Positions 40,782 through 50,634 of a DNA stretch of 64,000 nucleotides are shown one piece after another. Location of the stretch: assembly GCA_008690995.1 (NCBI GenBank), contig VRMN01000008.1:434001-498000 (forward strand), written 5' to 3'. The number at the start of each line of letters is the position of its first letter. The first letter of the stretch is position 1. The DNA comes from Porphyridium purpureum. Lineage: Eukaryota > Rhodophyta > Bangiophyceae > Porphyridiales > Porphyridiaceae. Both the position numbers and the translations under genes were made by a program. The notes under the pieces were generated by a model, which saw nothing but the letters and a program-made list of their open reading frames with translations, was not told the DNA's origin and did not search any database.

Positions 40782-43700
40782 ATGGGCGATCCGGTCGAGG
40801 TGCATGAGCACCTGAACCTGACGAGCGCCGCGGCGATCGACGCCGCGAGCCTGTCGTTTGCTACCGTGACGCTGCAGTCCGAGAAGTATGTGTGTGTGCG
40901 CGACAGGAACGCCGCGTCCGGCAGCGCAGAGCTGGTCGTCGTGGAATTGGACACCGCGGGCTCAGGTGTCATGCGCAAGCCCATGGCCGCAGATTCCGCC
41001 ATCATGAACCCGCGCGCCAACATCATCGCGCTCAAGGCCGGCATGGCGCTCCAGATCTTTGACCTCACGAAAAAGCAAAAAGTCAAGGCCGTCCAGATTT
41101 CGGAAAATGTCGTCTTCTGGAAGTGGATTTCCGACAAGACCATCGGGATCGTGACCGAGACGGCCGTCTACCACTGGGCGCTCAGTGACGCCGCGGGCGA
41201 CCCCGTCAAGATGTTCGACCGGCACAACTCCATGACGCGCGCACAAATCATCAACTACCGCGCGGACGCGAGCGAGCAGTGGCTCGTGCTGGTGGGCATC
41301 GCACCGGGCGCTGCAGCGGGTGCGCCGGTCACTGGACGCATGCAGCTCTACTCGGTGGCGCGCAAGATGAGCCAGGCGCTCGAAGGGCATGCTGCCACAT
41401 TTGCCTCCATCTCTTTGGGCGGGTACGACACCAGCGTGCTTGCCTTTGCCTCACTACCCGCCGCTGCTGGATCATCGCCAGTCATGCACATGATCGAGGT
41501 GGGTACAGAACGCAAGCCGGAGAACGCACCGCGCTTTGACAAAAAGTCGATTCCGCTGCAATTTCCGCCACAATGTACAGCAGCCGGCGACTTTCCGATC
41601 GCAATGGACGCCAGCACAAAGTATGCCGTCGTGTTCATGCTTACCAAGATGGGCTTTTTGTACGTGTACGAGATCTCAACGGGCACTTGCTTGTACACGC
41701 GTCAGGTGTCAAACACCAGCGTGTTTGTGACCTGCGCAAATACCGAAACAGGCGGCATTTTTGGCGTGAACCGGGCCGGGCAGGTGCTCTCCATCCAGCT
41801 TGTTCCTGAAAGAGTGATTCCTTACGTCATGAGCAGCACGAGCGCAGGCAGCGACCCAGCAATCGTAGCTCGTATCGCGGCACAGTCTGGCTTCCCTGGT
41901 GCAGACGGTTTGTTTGTCAACAAGTTTCGACAATTCTTTGACGCCGGGCGGCTGCGTGAGGCGGCGCTCGTGGCGTCACAGTCGCCCGGCACGTCCGTAC
42001 GCAACAAGCAGACCATCGAGCTGTTCAAGGCGCTACCACAAGAGGAAGGCCAACCGCCCGCGCTGTTGGTGTATTTCCAGGTGCTGTTGGAGCGCGGTAA
42101 GCTAAACAAGCTTGAAAGCATCGAGCTCGCTCAGCAGGTGATTGCGCTGGGCCGAGTGCAGTTGCTTGAGAAGTGGATTCAGGACGATAAGATGGAATGT
42201 AGCGAAGAGCTAGGCGACTTGCTCAAGACGCGGGCCGGCAATCTCCCGCTTGCCATGACAGTGTACGTCAAAGGTGGCGCTCATCACGCGGTATTGCGCG
42301 CGCTCATTGAGAACGGCCAGACTGCCAAGGTCGTGCCTTACGCTCAGCGAGTCCAGATGAGCTCGGTGAACATTCCGGAGCTCGTGCAGCTCGCGTCCAC
42401 GCACGGCTCCCCGCAAGCCGCACTTGAACTCGCAAATGCACTCCAGCAGTCCGGTCTCCCCACCGCATCCGCGGCGAGTGCGGCCGGCGAGCGCAGTATG
42501 CAGGACATCGAGTCGATGTTTCATATGTTTATGCAAAAGGGCATGCTGCAAGAAGCTACGGCCTATGTTGTCGATAATCTCGGCGAGGACGTACCAGAAG
42601 CGGGGCACTTGCAGACCACCGTGCTGAAGGCTAATCTTGCCAACGCACCACAGCTCGCGGACGCCATTCTGAAGCGCAAGATATGGTCTCATTACAACCA
42701 CGTCGAGGTGGCACAGCAATGTGAGCGCGCCGGTCTATACTCGCACGCGCTGACACACTACAAGGACATCACGGATGTCAGACGCGTTCTGTCGAACACA
42801 ACACATACGCTCGAGCCGGAGCTCGTGCTTGAGTACTTTGATAGATTACTGCAACCCGTAGCTTCGGGCGACGGCAGTACCAGTACGAGTCCGGCGAATT
42901 CAAACATAGCGCTGGAGTGTTTGGACGTATTGCTTCGTGCAAATCCACGGGGAAACTTGGGGTTGTGCGTGCAAATTGCTGCGGCGCACGTAGACGTCCT
43001 AGGTGCCACTGCACTTATGGGCGTCTTTGGCAAGCTGAAGCAGCCGCAGCAAGCACAGCAGGCAACTTTTGCACTCTTGCAAGGCATTATAAACAAAACG
43101 GACGATGCGGACGTACACTACGCTTACATTGAGCTGGCCATCCGGCTCGAGCAGTTCGGCGAAGCTGAGAAAGTGACCCGCGAGAGCGAGCACTACAACC
43201 CGGAAAAGGTCAAGAGCTTTCTCATGTCGGTGAAACCGCGGGACCCGCGCCCGCTGATCAACGTGTGTGACCGCTTCAGCTATGTGGAGGAGCTCGTCAG
43301 GTTCTTGATCAAGAATAACCAGCCTAAATTTGTGGAAGGGTACGTTACGCGGATCAACCCAACGCGCGCATCGACGGTATGTGGTATCTTGCTCGACCTG
43401 GACTATGAAGAAGAGTTCATCAAGAATCTGGTGATGCAGGTCAAAAACACGGTGAATGTTGGTGAGCTCGTCGTGACGTTTGAGAAGCACAACAAGCTCA
43501 AGATGTTGCTGCCCTTCTTGGAGGCTAAGCTGAACGACGGCGGTAGCGAGGACTCGGAGGTCTGCACAGGACTGGCAAAAGTGTATGTGGACGCTAACAT
43601 TTCACCCGAGCACTTTCTCGAGACCAACGAGTTCTACGACCCTCGCGCCGTCGGACAGTACTGCGAAAACCGTGATCCTTACTTATCGGTTCTGGCGTAC

Positions 43701-46052
43701 CGCCGCGGAAAAGGTAGCTGTGACGCGGAGCTTTTGAATGTGACAAACAAAAACGCACTGTTCAAGGAGCAAGCCAAGTATGTAGTCGAGCGCGAGGACG
43801 CAGCGCTATGGGCGCAGGTGCTGAGCGACAGCAATACCAACCGCAAGCTCTTGGTGGATCAAGTGATGTCTTCCGCCTTGCCTGAGCAGCAAGCACCAGA
43901 AAAGGTTTCAGCAACCGTCAAGGCTTTCATGGCAGCCGACTTACCGCAGCTGCTTATCGAACTGCTTGAGAAGCTAGTCCTGTCGTCGTCACCTGGCAAC
44001 GCGGTCTTTGCGAAGAATCGCAACCTCCAGAATCTGCTCATCCTCACCTCGATCAAGACCGAAAAGGATCGCGCGATGGAATACATCAAAAAGCTCGAAA
44101 ACTATGATGGGAATGATATTGCCCAAATTTGCCTGGGTGCCGAGCTGTACGAGGAGGCATTCACAATTTTCTCGCGTTTCAACAAGTATGATGAAGCCGT
44201 CGGGGTGATCTTGGACGAAATGAACGACTTTCCTCGCGCCGAGGCATTTGCGGAAAAGCTGGATCGACCGGAAGTTTGGTCTCGCCTAGGCAAGGCGCAG
44301 CTGAAGAAGCGCGACATGGTGGGTAAAGGCGTGACGAGTCTGTTGCGTGCCAAGGACCCGGGACCCTATGAGAGTGTGATTCACGCGTGCAAAGACTTTG
44401 AGCCAGACGCCGCTACATACGATGCGATTATCAAGTATCTTAAGTTTGCGCGCACGAAGGTTCAAGATGTGATTGCAGTTGACACTGAAATCGTAGTGGG
44501 ACTCGCGCGATGTGACCGACTGACCGAAGTGGAAGAGTTCCTGAGCATGCCGAACCATTCTGCAGATTTGGATGAAGCCGGCGAGCGCTGTCTGGCTCAG
44601 GACCTGCTCAAAGCAGCCAAGCTGCTGTTTTCGGCCACCAACAGCTACGGCCGTCTCGCAGTGGTGCTGGTCAAACTGCGCGATTTTGCCGGGGCAGCCG
44701 AATCGGCGCGCAAGTCGAACAAGGTGGCGACGTGGCGCAGCGTGTGCTTTGCGTGCGTAGATGCTGGCGAGTTCCGTCTCGCTCAGATCTGTGGTCTGCA
44801 CCTTGTTGTCGAGCCAGACGAGCTGCAGGACGTGCTGACTTACTACCAACAGCGAGGTTTCTTCAACGAGCTCCTGGATCTGCTGGATGCGTCGTTGAGT
44901 ATGGAACGGGCACACCAGGCCTTGTTCACTGAGACTGGCGTCATGTACACCAAGTATCGGCTGGTTGAAGAGCATAAGGTCATGGAGTTCATGCGCATGT
45001 GGTGGCAAAGATGCTCGGTGCCCAAGTTGATTCGCGCGTGCGACGCTGCCGCTGCCTGGCCTGAGAAAGTGTACCTGCATATCCAGTATAATGAAGCCGA
45101 GAACGCCTTGCAATGCATGATGGAGCACCCAATTGGCTGGGACCACGCGGTGTTTCTTCAGGCAGTCAACAAGGCGTCCAATACTGACGTACTGTACCGC
45201 TGCATCTCGTTTTACATGAATGAGCACTTTGATCTGCTGCAGGAGCTGCTGGTAGCTTGCGCCTCTCGCACTGATCCGCAGCGCGTGATAAGCATGCTCA
45301 AAACGTCTCGTCTTCTGCCCGACGCGCACCAAGAACTGGGTGATTTCGGGGTACTGCCCTTCTTCAAAACCTATTTGCTGAAATTGCAGGAGAAGCAGAA
45401 CATTCCGGAGGTGAATGAAGCGCTCAACGAGGTGTTGTTGCTGGAGGAGAATGTCGAAATGCTGAAGGAATCGATCAAGAGTCATGTCCATTTTGACCAG
45501 CTCAAGTTTGCCCGCAAGCTTGAACACGCTCAAGCAATTGAGTACAGGCGCATCTCGGCAACCTTGTACACAATGAACAAGAAGTTTGAGCAGGCCGTAG
45601 AAGTGTCGAAGCGCGACAAATTGTGGAAGGACGCGATTGAGAGCGCTTCAGTGAGTAAGGATCCAGAATTGGTCGACTTTTTGTCACGATTCTTCCTGGA
45701 CAATGATTTGCGTGAGGGCTTTTCGGCCACGCTGCTCGCTTGTTACGAATTTTATCCTCCCGCAGCGGCGCTCGAGTACGCGTGGATGTATAATGTGATG
45801 GATTTTGCCATGCCGTTCTTTGTACAGACCATGGACGAGATGTTCAACCGCGTGATGGGACTCGAACAGGTGGAAAAGGAGCGGGTGCTCGCACACGAGG
45901 CGGAGAAAAAGGCGCTCGAGGAGACAATCAACGACGACCCAAGCGTGCTTCTGCACGGCGTGCAGGGCTCCCCGGCAGCAGCGATGCTCGCAAATCTCAG
46001 TGGCGCTGGTGCCAGCGGCACGGGTCAGCTCGCCTTAGGCTGGCAAAGTTAG
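40782..46052 (+). CDS. CHC: clathrin heavy chain
   Basis: Triskelion leg of clathrin coats in endocytosis and trans-Golgi traffic. 1756 aa (usual about 1,680-1,700) in one exon, from ATG 40782 (MGDPVEVHEHLNL). N-terminal beta-propeller: LNLTSAAAIDAASLSFATVT, SEKYVCVRD, MNPRANIIALKAG, FWKWISDKTIGIVTETAVYHW, then the linker, ankle, leg repeats (CENRDPYLSVLAYRRGKGSCDAELL is at about 1000) and trimerisation domain. The 'uncoating' C-terminus ends GSPAAAMLANLSGAGASGTG. Extra length lies mostly in short Ala/Gly loops. The first in-frame ATG lies 33 bases earlier (40749) but homology starts after 40782. Confidence 0.98.
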   Translation: MGDPVEVHEHLNLTSAAAIDAASLSFATVTLQSEKYVCVRDRNAASGSAELVVVELDTAGSGVMRKPMAADSAIMNPRANIIALKAGMALQIFDLTKKQKVKAVQISENVVFWKWISDKTIGIVTETAVYHWALSDAAGDPVKMFDRHNSMTRAQIINYRADASEQWLVLVGIAPGAAAGAPVTGRMQLYSVARKMSQALEGHAATFASISLGGYDTSVLAFASLPAAAGSSPVMHMIEVGTERKPENAPRFDKKSIPLQFPPQCTAAGDFPIAMDASTKYAVVFMLTKMGFLYVYEISTGTCLYTRQVSNTSVFVTCANTETGGIFGVNRAGQVLSIQLVPERVIPYVMSSTSAGSDPAIVARIAAQSGFPGADGLFVNKFRQFFDAGRLREAALVASQSPGTSVRNKQTIELFKALPQEEGQPPALLVYFQVLLERGKLNKLESIELAQQVIALGRVQLLEKWIQDDKMECSEELGDLLKTRAGNLPLAMTVYVKGGAHHAVLRALIENGQTAKVVPYAQRVQMSSVNIPELVQLASTHGSPQAALELANALQQSGLPTASAASAAGERSMQDIESMFHMFMQKGMLQEATAYVVDNLGEDVPEAGHLQTTVLKANLANAPQLADAILKRKIWSHYNHVEVAQQCERAGLYSHALTHYKDITDVRRVLSNTTHTLEPELVLEYFDRLLQPVASGDGSTSTSPANSNIALECLDVLLRANPRGNLGLCVQIAAAHVDVLGATALMGVFGKLKQPQQAQQATFALLQGIINKTDDADVHYAYIELAIRLEQFGEAEKVTRESEHYNPEKVKSFLMSVKPRDPRPLINVCDRFSYVEELVRFLIKNNQPKFVEGYVTRINPTRASTVCGILLDLDYEEEFIKNLVMQVKNTVNVGELVVTFEKHNKLKMLLPFLEAKLNDGGSEDSEVCTGLAKVYVDANISPEHFLETNEFYDPRAVGQYCENRDPYLSVLAYRRGKGSCDAELLNVTNKNALFKEQAKYVVEREDAALWAQVLSDSNTNRKLLVDQVMSSALPEQQAPEKVSATVKAFMAADLPQLLIELLEKLVLSSSPGNAVFAKNRNLQNLLILTSIKTEKDRAMEYIKKLENYDGNDIAQICLGAELYEEAFTIFSRFNKYDEAVGVILDEMNDFPRAEAFAEKLDRPEVWSRLGKAQLKKRDMVGKGVTSLLRAKDPGPYESVIHACKDFEPDAATYDAIIKYLKFARTKVQDVIAVDTEIVVGLARCDRLTEVEEFLSMPNHSADLDEAGERCLAQDLLKAAKLLFSATNSYGRLAVVLVKLRDFAGAAESARKSNKVATWRSVCFACVDAGEFRLAQICGLHLVVEPDELQDVLTYYQQRGFFNELLDLLDASLSMERAHQALFTETGVMYTKYRLVEEHKVMEFMRMWWQRCSVPKLIRACDAAAAWPEKVYLHIQYNEAENALQCMMEHPIGWDHAVFLQAVNKASNTDVLYRCISFYMNEHFDLLQELLVACASRTDPQRVISMLKTSRLLPDAHQELGDFGVLPFFKTYLLKLQEKQNIPEVNEALNEVLLLEENVEMLKESIKSHVHFDQLKFARKLEHAQAIEYRRISATLYTMNKKFEQAVEVSKRDKLWKDAIESASVSKDPELVDFLSRFFLDNDLREGFSATLLACYEFYPPAAALEYAWMYNVMDFAMPFFVQTMDEMFNRVMGLEQVEKERVLAHEAEKKALEETINDDPSVLLHGVQGSPAAAMLANLSGAGASGTGQLALGWQS

Positions 46053-46310
46053 TTAGGTAGGTTGAATGTGGGAAATACATTACTCAGAAAGAGTTTGAAA
46101 ACCTCCCTTGTGCAAGACTAGTGGTTGAAAACGGGGCGAACTTCACGGCAACAAAGCAGATCCGTCCTTTTGCTTCCGTGCTCAGTGAAGAAGCGTTTCT
46201 GGCACCCATGGAGATCTCACAAGACACGGGCGACTGACGTTCAGGAGAACTTGCACACGTGCGTGACGGGCAGAGCAGCTCGACAAGGACAGCAGGGCAA
46301 CACGTAAGCA

Positions 46311-47945
46311 TTAGCCCACTTGTTCAGGCACATTTGCCAGGGAGGGCGACGGCCGTATTGAGCGAAAGATGCGCATGCGACCCGTCTGCGTACCGTAAAT
46401 CAGGACGCCGCTGCTCGTCCCGGCATGCGCCAAGTTGAAGAGCGCCACGTTGATTTCGTCCGCGACTCCGTTCATGTCCATGTCTGCCTTGAGCGACCGG
46501 ATCATGCTCAACTGCTTGCGCAAGCAGAAGATCTTGACCACATCTAGCTGGCTGCGCAGCGCCGGCGCATCATCCAGGTGCTCGTTGTGCCAGCGCAGAA
46601 TTGGGTTTGGATGCCGAAAGCTAAAGCCAGCGAGCACGTGCACAGAGCTCGAGGAAAAGCGAATGTTTGTAAGCGCACTGGCGTGACCTGCATCCAGCAA
46701 TAAACTGTACAGGCACAAGCCGATTTGATAATGCGGCACCTGACCGCGACCGATCCCTCCTGGCTGCAATGAGTCTGCATTCACAACAAAGACAGACAGT
46801 TGGAAAGTGCCGTTGTGCTCAGCTGGGTCGCATGGTACGCACGCTGCGAGCAGTTTACCGTCAGGCGAGAAATGCAAGCCCGCGTCGTTGTAGGCCACAG
46901 CGCGCGGAACCGTCAACTGCACCTCGCCCAGTCGGGGCGCCGGACCAGGCACGAATAAACGCACATCCAAGCGAAGCGTAAACTGCTCTGTCGGTGAGCT
47001 CGCGAGATTCTTTTCGCCAACCGCCACTAACCTGCCGTGTGGATGAAAAGCAACCACACGTACATCGGCATTGCCTTGGTGCACAAGCTGCGGCACGGAG
47101 CTCGGCTCCATGTAATCAACCCACATGTACACGTTCATGCCGCTGGCAATCGCCAACGTTCCGCCGTCCGGATGGAATGAAAGTGAGCATATGCTTGCTC
47201 GCTGTGTCTGGCCCTGAGTTGGCGCAAGCATGAAGCTCCGAACGCACTTGCGCTGCGAAGTGCTCCAGATACATACCTCATTGCCGAGGCATCCAGACGC
47301 CAACAAGTCCGAGTTGTGAGGGTGGAATTTAACCGCCCATGGTGTGCGTTGATGCCAGTGCAGAGACGCTTCCAGCTTTGCGTCGGGCATAGTGAATATC
47401 TTGACTGTATGGTCTCCGTGCGTAGACGCAAAGAAGCGCGCGTCGTGTGCAAAGTCGATCGAAATTGTTGAGCGCACCGCGCCCCTGGACGCCTTCAAGT
47501 CCACATATTCTCCCAAGTCGAGCTCCTGCAGCGCGCTGTGCTCCACGGTTTGGCATATTCCGGTTCTCTGTATTCTGCTCAGTGGGCCGTGCAGCTCACG
47601 GTGCCGCAACCGCTTTAGTACTTTTTCGGTCCCGCAGCTAACTTTGCGCGATTTTCCGAGGGCGTACCGCAGCGCAGACGGTTCGCTTAGCCTCTGGTTC
47701 ATGAACTCCCTCCGCTCAGGTCGTACTTGGCTGTTGTCAGCTGCCGTGCGGCCGTCATTACCAGCACCGCTGTTCACATCGTCATCCTCTAATCCTCCCT
47801 CTGAAAACGTGTACACGTCTGAATCGAGAGGCTGCTCATCGTGCTCGTCAACGGATCCGTTCCATTCAGACCCGCACTCTGAAGGCACTTGCGCATCGCT
47901 TATAGCGCGCATCAGCGAGTCGTCATCATCACTCTCCATGCGCAT
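46311..47945 (-). CDS. AMBRA1-like WD40 protein (DCAF3 type)
   Basis: 544 aa from ATG 47945 (47939 alternative); upstream frame uses no ATG. Acidic disordered N-terminus (about 1-110), then WD40 repeats: FAHDARFFASTHGDHTVKIF, WHQRTPWAVKFHPHNSDLLA, SGCLGNEVCIWS, SICSLSFHPDGGTLAIASGM, NVYMWVDY, VRVVAFHPHGRLVAVG. The run H..R-T-P-W-x-V-x-F-H-P ... L-I-A-S-G-C-L-x-x-E-V-x-I-W is diagnostic for the AMBRA1 N-terminal propeller, a substrate receptor of CUL4-DDB1 and a regulator of autophagy in animals. The second half of the split propeller is represented by FSPDGKLLAACVPC and TNIRFSSSSVHVLAGF near the end. Human AMBRA1 is about 1,300 aa; this is a short form. Tail to tail with clathrin. Confidence 0.8.
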   Translation of the reverse strand: MRMESDDDDSLMRAISDAQVPSECGSEWNGSVDEHDEQPLDSDVYTFSEGGLEDDDVNSGAGNDGRTAADNSQVRPERREFMNQRLSEPSALRYALGKSRKVSCGTEKVLKRLRHRELHGPLSRIQRTGICQTVEHSALQELDLGEYVDLKASRGAVRSTISIDFAHDARFFASTHGDHTVKIFTMPDAKLEASLHWHQRTPWAVKFHPHNSDLLASGCLGNEVCIWSTSQRKCVRSFMLAPTQGQTQRASICSLSFHPDGGTLAIASGMNVYMWVDYMEPSSVPQLVHQGNADVRVVAFHPHGRLVAVGEKNLASSPTEQFTLRLDVRLFVPGPAPRLGEVQLTVPRAVAYNDAGLHFSPDGKLLAACVPCDPAEHNGTFQLSVFVVNADSLQPGGIGRGQVPHYQIGLCLYSLLLDAGHASALTNIRFSSSSVHVLAGFSFRHPNPILRWHNEHLDDAPALRSQLDVVKIFCLRKQLSMIRSLKADMDMNGVADEINVALFNLAHAGTSSGVLIYGTQTGRMRIFRSIRPSPSLANVPEQVG

Positions 47946-48108
47946 AGGTCGGGTGACTACCGACGGTTTCAAGTGACGAAGCGCCCAACGTCCCCTTCTT
48001 ACCTGTCGGTTCGCAAGGCAACATCGGTTATGCTGTGCGATCTGCTGGCAGCGGCAGCGAGAGCGACGCGAGATCTCAGTCCTGTGAGACACAAGCAAAG
48101 TTCAACAG

Positions 48109-49194
48109 ATGGATCGGCGTGAACTCAAGCCGCCGCGGCTGGGCGCGGAGAATTTGGGGAGGCGGGTGGTGGACTACCGCCCCATGCGCGCGGGGAGGCC
48201 ACGAGCGGAAGTGGAGAGGCTGGAAAATGGCAAGCTCGTGCTACATAATTATGGGCACGGAGGCAGTGGTTGGACAATTGGGCCTGGCGCGGCCGCGTAC
48301 GTGTGTGACCTGTTGATGCGACACGCAGACGGCGATCTGAACCTTGAAATTGCTGTCGTTGGCGCTGGTATACTGGGCTTGCTGACGGCGTACGAATTGG
48401 TGAACAGAGGTTACACAAGGATCAAGGTGGTGGCGGAGCAGTTTGAACGGCTGGTTTCGCACCATGCCGGCGCCTTGTTGGCACCTGTGTCGATGCAGAA
48501 TGAGCCAGACGCACTTGAGTGGGTAAACCAGATTGCGATGGACTCGTACAAGTTCTATGCGGCAGTCGCGCAAGGCAAAATGCCCGGTCTGCGCGCCGAG
48601 GGCACGCGCGCTCTGCCAGCGTACTTTGAGGATCGCGAAGGCTCGGGACTTGAGCCGTATGTTGAGCGCGGCATCATGGCTGCAGCGAAGGACGTCGAGG
48701 TAAGTTTTGGAAACGGCACAATACACCAGCTGGTGGTGTATGACGATTCGTACTACATGAACACTGCCATCATGATGGCAGACCTGCGCGTGTACCTGGA
48801 AGCCCATCATGTCGAGTTTGTGCAGCGGCGGGTGTGTGATCTTGCTCGGGACGTTGCAGAGCCGTTCGTGTTCAACTGCGTCGGGCTTGGTGCCGCAGAA
48901 TTGGGCGACACGCGCATGATTCCTGTGCAGGGCCATTTAATTCTGCTGCAGGGCCAGGTGGAGGCAGACATTCAGTACCAGATCTCAGTGTCGATGGAAT
49001 GCGGCGTGACCAGCCCGTCGGGCCATAAGATGAGTCGATATTTTTACATGTTCCCGAAGCAGATGGACGAGTTTACGGGCGTGTTTGGCGGCACGTTCAT
49101 CGTGGGCGCCGGTCGCGAGTTTCATGAGACAAACAATAGTGAGTTTGAGGTCATGATTCGCCAGGCGCGCGAATTCTTCGGGATCAAATCATAA
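48109..49194 (+). CDS. D-amino-acid-oxidase-like flavoprotein in permuted order
   Basis: 361 aa from ATG 48109. FAD-dependent oxidoreductase of the DAO fold, but the segment that is C-terminal in D-amino-acid oxidase comes first: VVDYRPMRAGRPRAEVERL and VLHNYGHGGSGWTIGPGAA (about 20-68) match the DAO end (F-R-P-x-R-P-x-x-R-x-E ... H-N-Y-G-H-G-G-x-G-x-T). The Rossmann FAD motif AVVGAGILGLLTAYELVNRG then follows at about 82-101, with AGALLAPVS, VEFVQRRVCDL, VFNCVGLGA, MIPVQGHLILL (the DAO middle), and YFYMFPKQMDEFTGVFGGTF near the end, which in DAO precedes the RPxRP block. The protein ends EFFGIKS. Nothing of the fold is missing; the order is rotated. Similar arrangements may exist in some bacteria, so transfer is possible. 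Substrate unknown. Head to head with the AMBRA1-like gene. Confidence 0.85.
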   Translation: MDRRELKPPRLGAENLGRRVVDYRPMRAGRPRAEVERLENGKLVLHNYGHGGSGWTIGPGAAAYVCDLLMRHADGDLNLEIAVVGAGILGLLTAYELVNRGYTRIKVVAEQFERLVSHHAGALLAPVSMQNEPDALEWVNQIAMDSYKFYAAVAQGKMPGLRAEGTRALPAYFEDREGSGLEPYVERGIMAAAKDVEVSFGNGTIHQLVVYDDSYYMNTAIMMADLRVYLEAHHVEFVQRRVCDLARDVAEPFVFNCVGLGAAELGDTRMIPVQGHLILLQGQVEADIQYQISVSMECGVTSPSGHKMSRYFYMFPKQMDEFTGVFGGTFIVGAGREFHETNNSEFEVMIRQAREFFGIKS

Positions 49195-49244
49195 AGCGTT
49201 CCTTGCCTTATTGTTCATTCATGCGTACATTATTCCAGTGTCAC

Positions 49245-49820
49245 CTATCTTGTGTTTTCCTTGTCGCTAATACACGAGTTGAGCAGGAATTTCTTCTCGA
49301 GCATGATTTCCTCGATGAACTCGGTGCTCATCTTTCCGTCTGCGGTGAATTCGCTCAAGCCCGCAAAAATGTACTCAGACTTTCGGTTGCGGACGAGCGC
49401 GACGCTGGGCATCATCCAGATTTTCATCGTGTCGACAAGAAACTCGCAGTGCTCCGCATCCAGCAGCACGAACTTTGCCTCGAGGTGCTGCGCGGCGATC
49501 CTTGTGAGGTGCTGGATCAGCTCGTCGGTGAAGCGATTGGGGCTCGCCTTCCTGTAGAAGACGGCGCACACGCGCTCGGACTTTTCGACCGCGTCGAAGA
49601 ACTGCATCTCTGTATCGATTGTCTGCAGGGACCCGTGACCCTGCGCGACCCACTGCTTCCGCTTCTCCGCGTCCCGCTTCATCTGCTCGACGCGGCGGCG
49701 GCGCAGCGCGTCATAGTCGTCGTCCTTCAGCGCGTCCAGCGCCTCGATCTGCGCGTCGACCTGCTGCTCCATTGCGCGCGCGGCCCCCAGCACCGCGCGC
49801 TCCACCGCCATCTTCTCCAT
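49245..49820 (-). CDS. TXNDC9/PLP3-type phosducin-like thioredoxin-fold protein
   Basis: Co-chaperone of the chaperonin CCT in folding of tubulin and actin. 191 aa from ATG 49820 (MEKMAVERAV; 49811 alternative). N-terminal helix and acidic box (MEQQVDAQIEALDALKDDDY), ALRRRRVEQMKRDAEKRKQW (the family's L-R-x-R-R-L-x-Q-L-K-K), VAQGHGSLQTIDTEMQFFDA, then the thioredoxin fold without the CxxC: VCAVFYRKASPNRFTDELIQ, HLEAKFVLLDAEHCEFLVD, WMMPSVALVRNRKS, STEFIEEIMLEKKFLL. The lack of a redox CxxC is normal for this family. Stop-to-stop distance to the DAO-like gene is only 50 bp. Confidence 0.9.
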   Translation of the reverse strand: MEKMAVERAVLGAARAMEQQVDAQIEALDALKDDDYDALRRRRVEQMKRDAEKRKQWVAQGHGSLQTIDTEMQFFDAVEKSERVCAVFYRKASPNRFTDELIQHLTRIAAQHLEAKFVLLDAEHCEFLVDTMKIWMMPSVALVRNRKSEYIFAGLSEFTADGKMSTEFIEEIMLEKKFLLNSCISDKENTR

Positions 49821-50340
49821 CCTTTCTCCCTTCCTTCCTTTCCCTCTCTCCCAGTCCTTCCCTCTCTCTCTCTCTCTCCCTCTCTCTCTCCCCCCTCCGT
49901 CCTCTGCCTCAACACTCCCACACACACACACACACTCAAACCTTCAAACCCGCTTTTTCGTTTTTGAACCGTCTTTGTCTCGCAGCAACCTTCGCGGCAT
50001 TTCATGACAAAACACCACCGTTTTCATTCATCCCTGTTTTGAAAAAACAAGAAGAAAAACCGACTGCTGCGTGTGGACTGGCCAGCCCATCGGTTCGATT
50101 TGCGCGCGGTTTCGCCCCTGACCGCGGCTGAAGTACAGTGCGTACAGTGTGCGTAAGCCAGCGTCGTCCGCTGTACCGTGTTTGCGGTGACTGTACCGCA
50201 TCGTGACCAACTGCGTTGCGTGTTCGGTGGTTTGAAGAAGCGTGGCGTGAGACGAAGATTTAGACTGAGGCCTTGAACAAGGTGGGGTTGAAGGGTTTGA
50301 AAAAGAGGGAGGTCGGGATGGGACGGACGAATTGTGAGCG
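49821..50340. other. divergent promoter region upstream of TXNDC9
   Basis: 520 bp. CT-rich tract at 49845-49900, (AC)n at 49918-49935, GTACAGT elements at 50133-50139 and 50142-50148, ACTGTAC at 50190-50196. Confidence 0.6.
50126..50196. promoter_or_regulatory. three GTACAGT-type elements with a conserved 23-bp core
   Basis: GTACAGT twice in tandem (9-bp period) at 50133-50148 and ACTGTAC at 50190-50196. The stretch 50128-50150 is identical to 54018-54040 upstream of prohibitin, starting at GCTGAAGTACAG. Confidence 0.6.
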
Positions 50341-50634
50341 ATGCTGAGGAGGGTGTGTGACACGGTGGAGATCAAGCAGGAGGACGTGGACGAGCTGCTG
50401 CAGGCTCGCGCAGAGCGGACGCAGCTCGCCGCGCGCAACGCGGGGACGGGCGACGCGCGCGCGGCGGTGCGCGACGAGCAGCGCGATGCAGGCGCGCCCG
50501 CCGCCGCCAGTACGCACTTGCACGTCACCGCCAGGCAGAGGATAGGCCTCGATCCGGCCCCTGGCACATTGGCTTCGGCGGCGCCGCGGGCGGCGGCGGC
50601 AGCGAGCTCCGCGGGGGATGCGGCGCGTCGGTGA
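50341..50634 (+). CDS. possible small Ala/Arg-rich protein
   Basis: 97 aa, MLRRVCDTVEIKQEDVDELL ... SAGDAARR. The first 45 residues read like a helical segment (IKQEDVDELLQARAERTQLA); the rest is Ala-rich. Not recognised. Supporting: starts 145-210 bases downstream of three GTACAGT elements. Against: high GC makes chance frames common here, and the elements could all belong to TXNDC9. It could also be the first exon of a longer gene. Confidence 0.3.
   Translation: MLRRVCDTVEIKQEDVDELLQARAERTQLAARNAGTGDARAAVRDEQRDAGAPAAASTHLHVTARQRIGLDPAPGTLASAAPRAAAAASSAGDAARR

Noticed and set aside
44286-45533. 415-aa minus-strand frame opposite clathrin heavy chain
   Set aside because: Antisense shadow of strongly codon-biased clathrin sequence.
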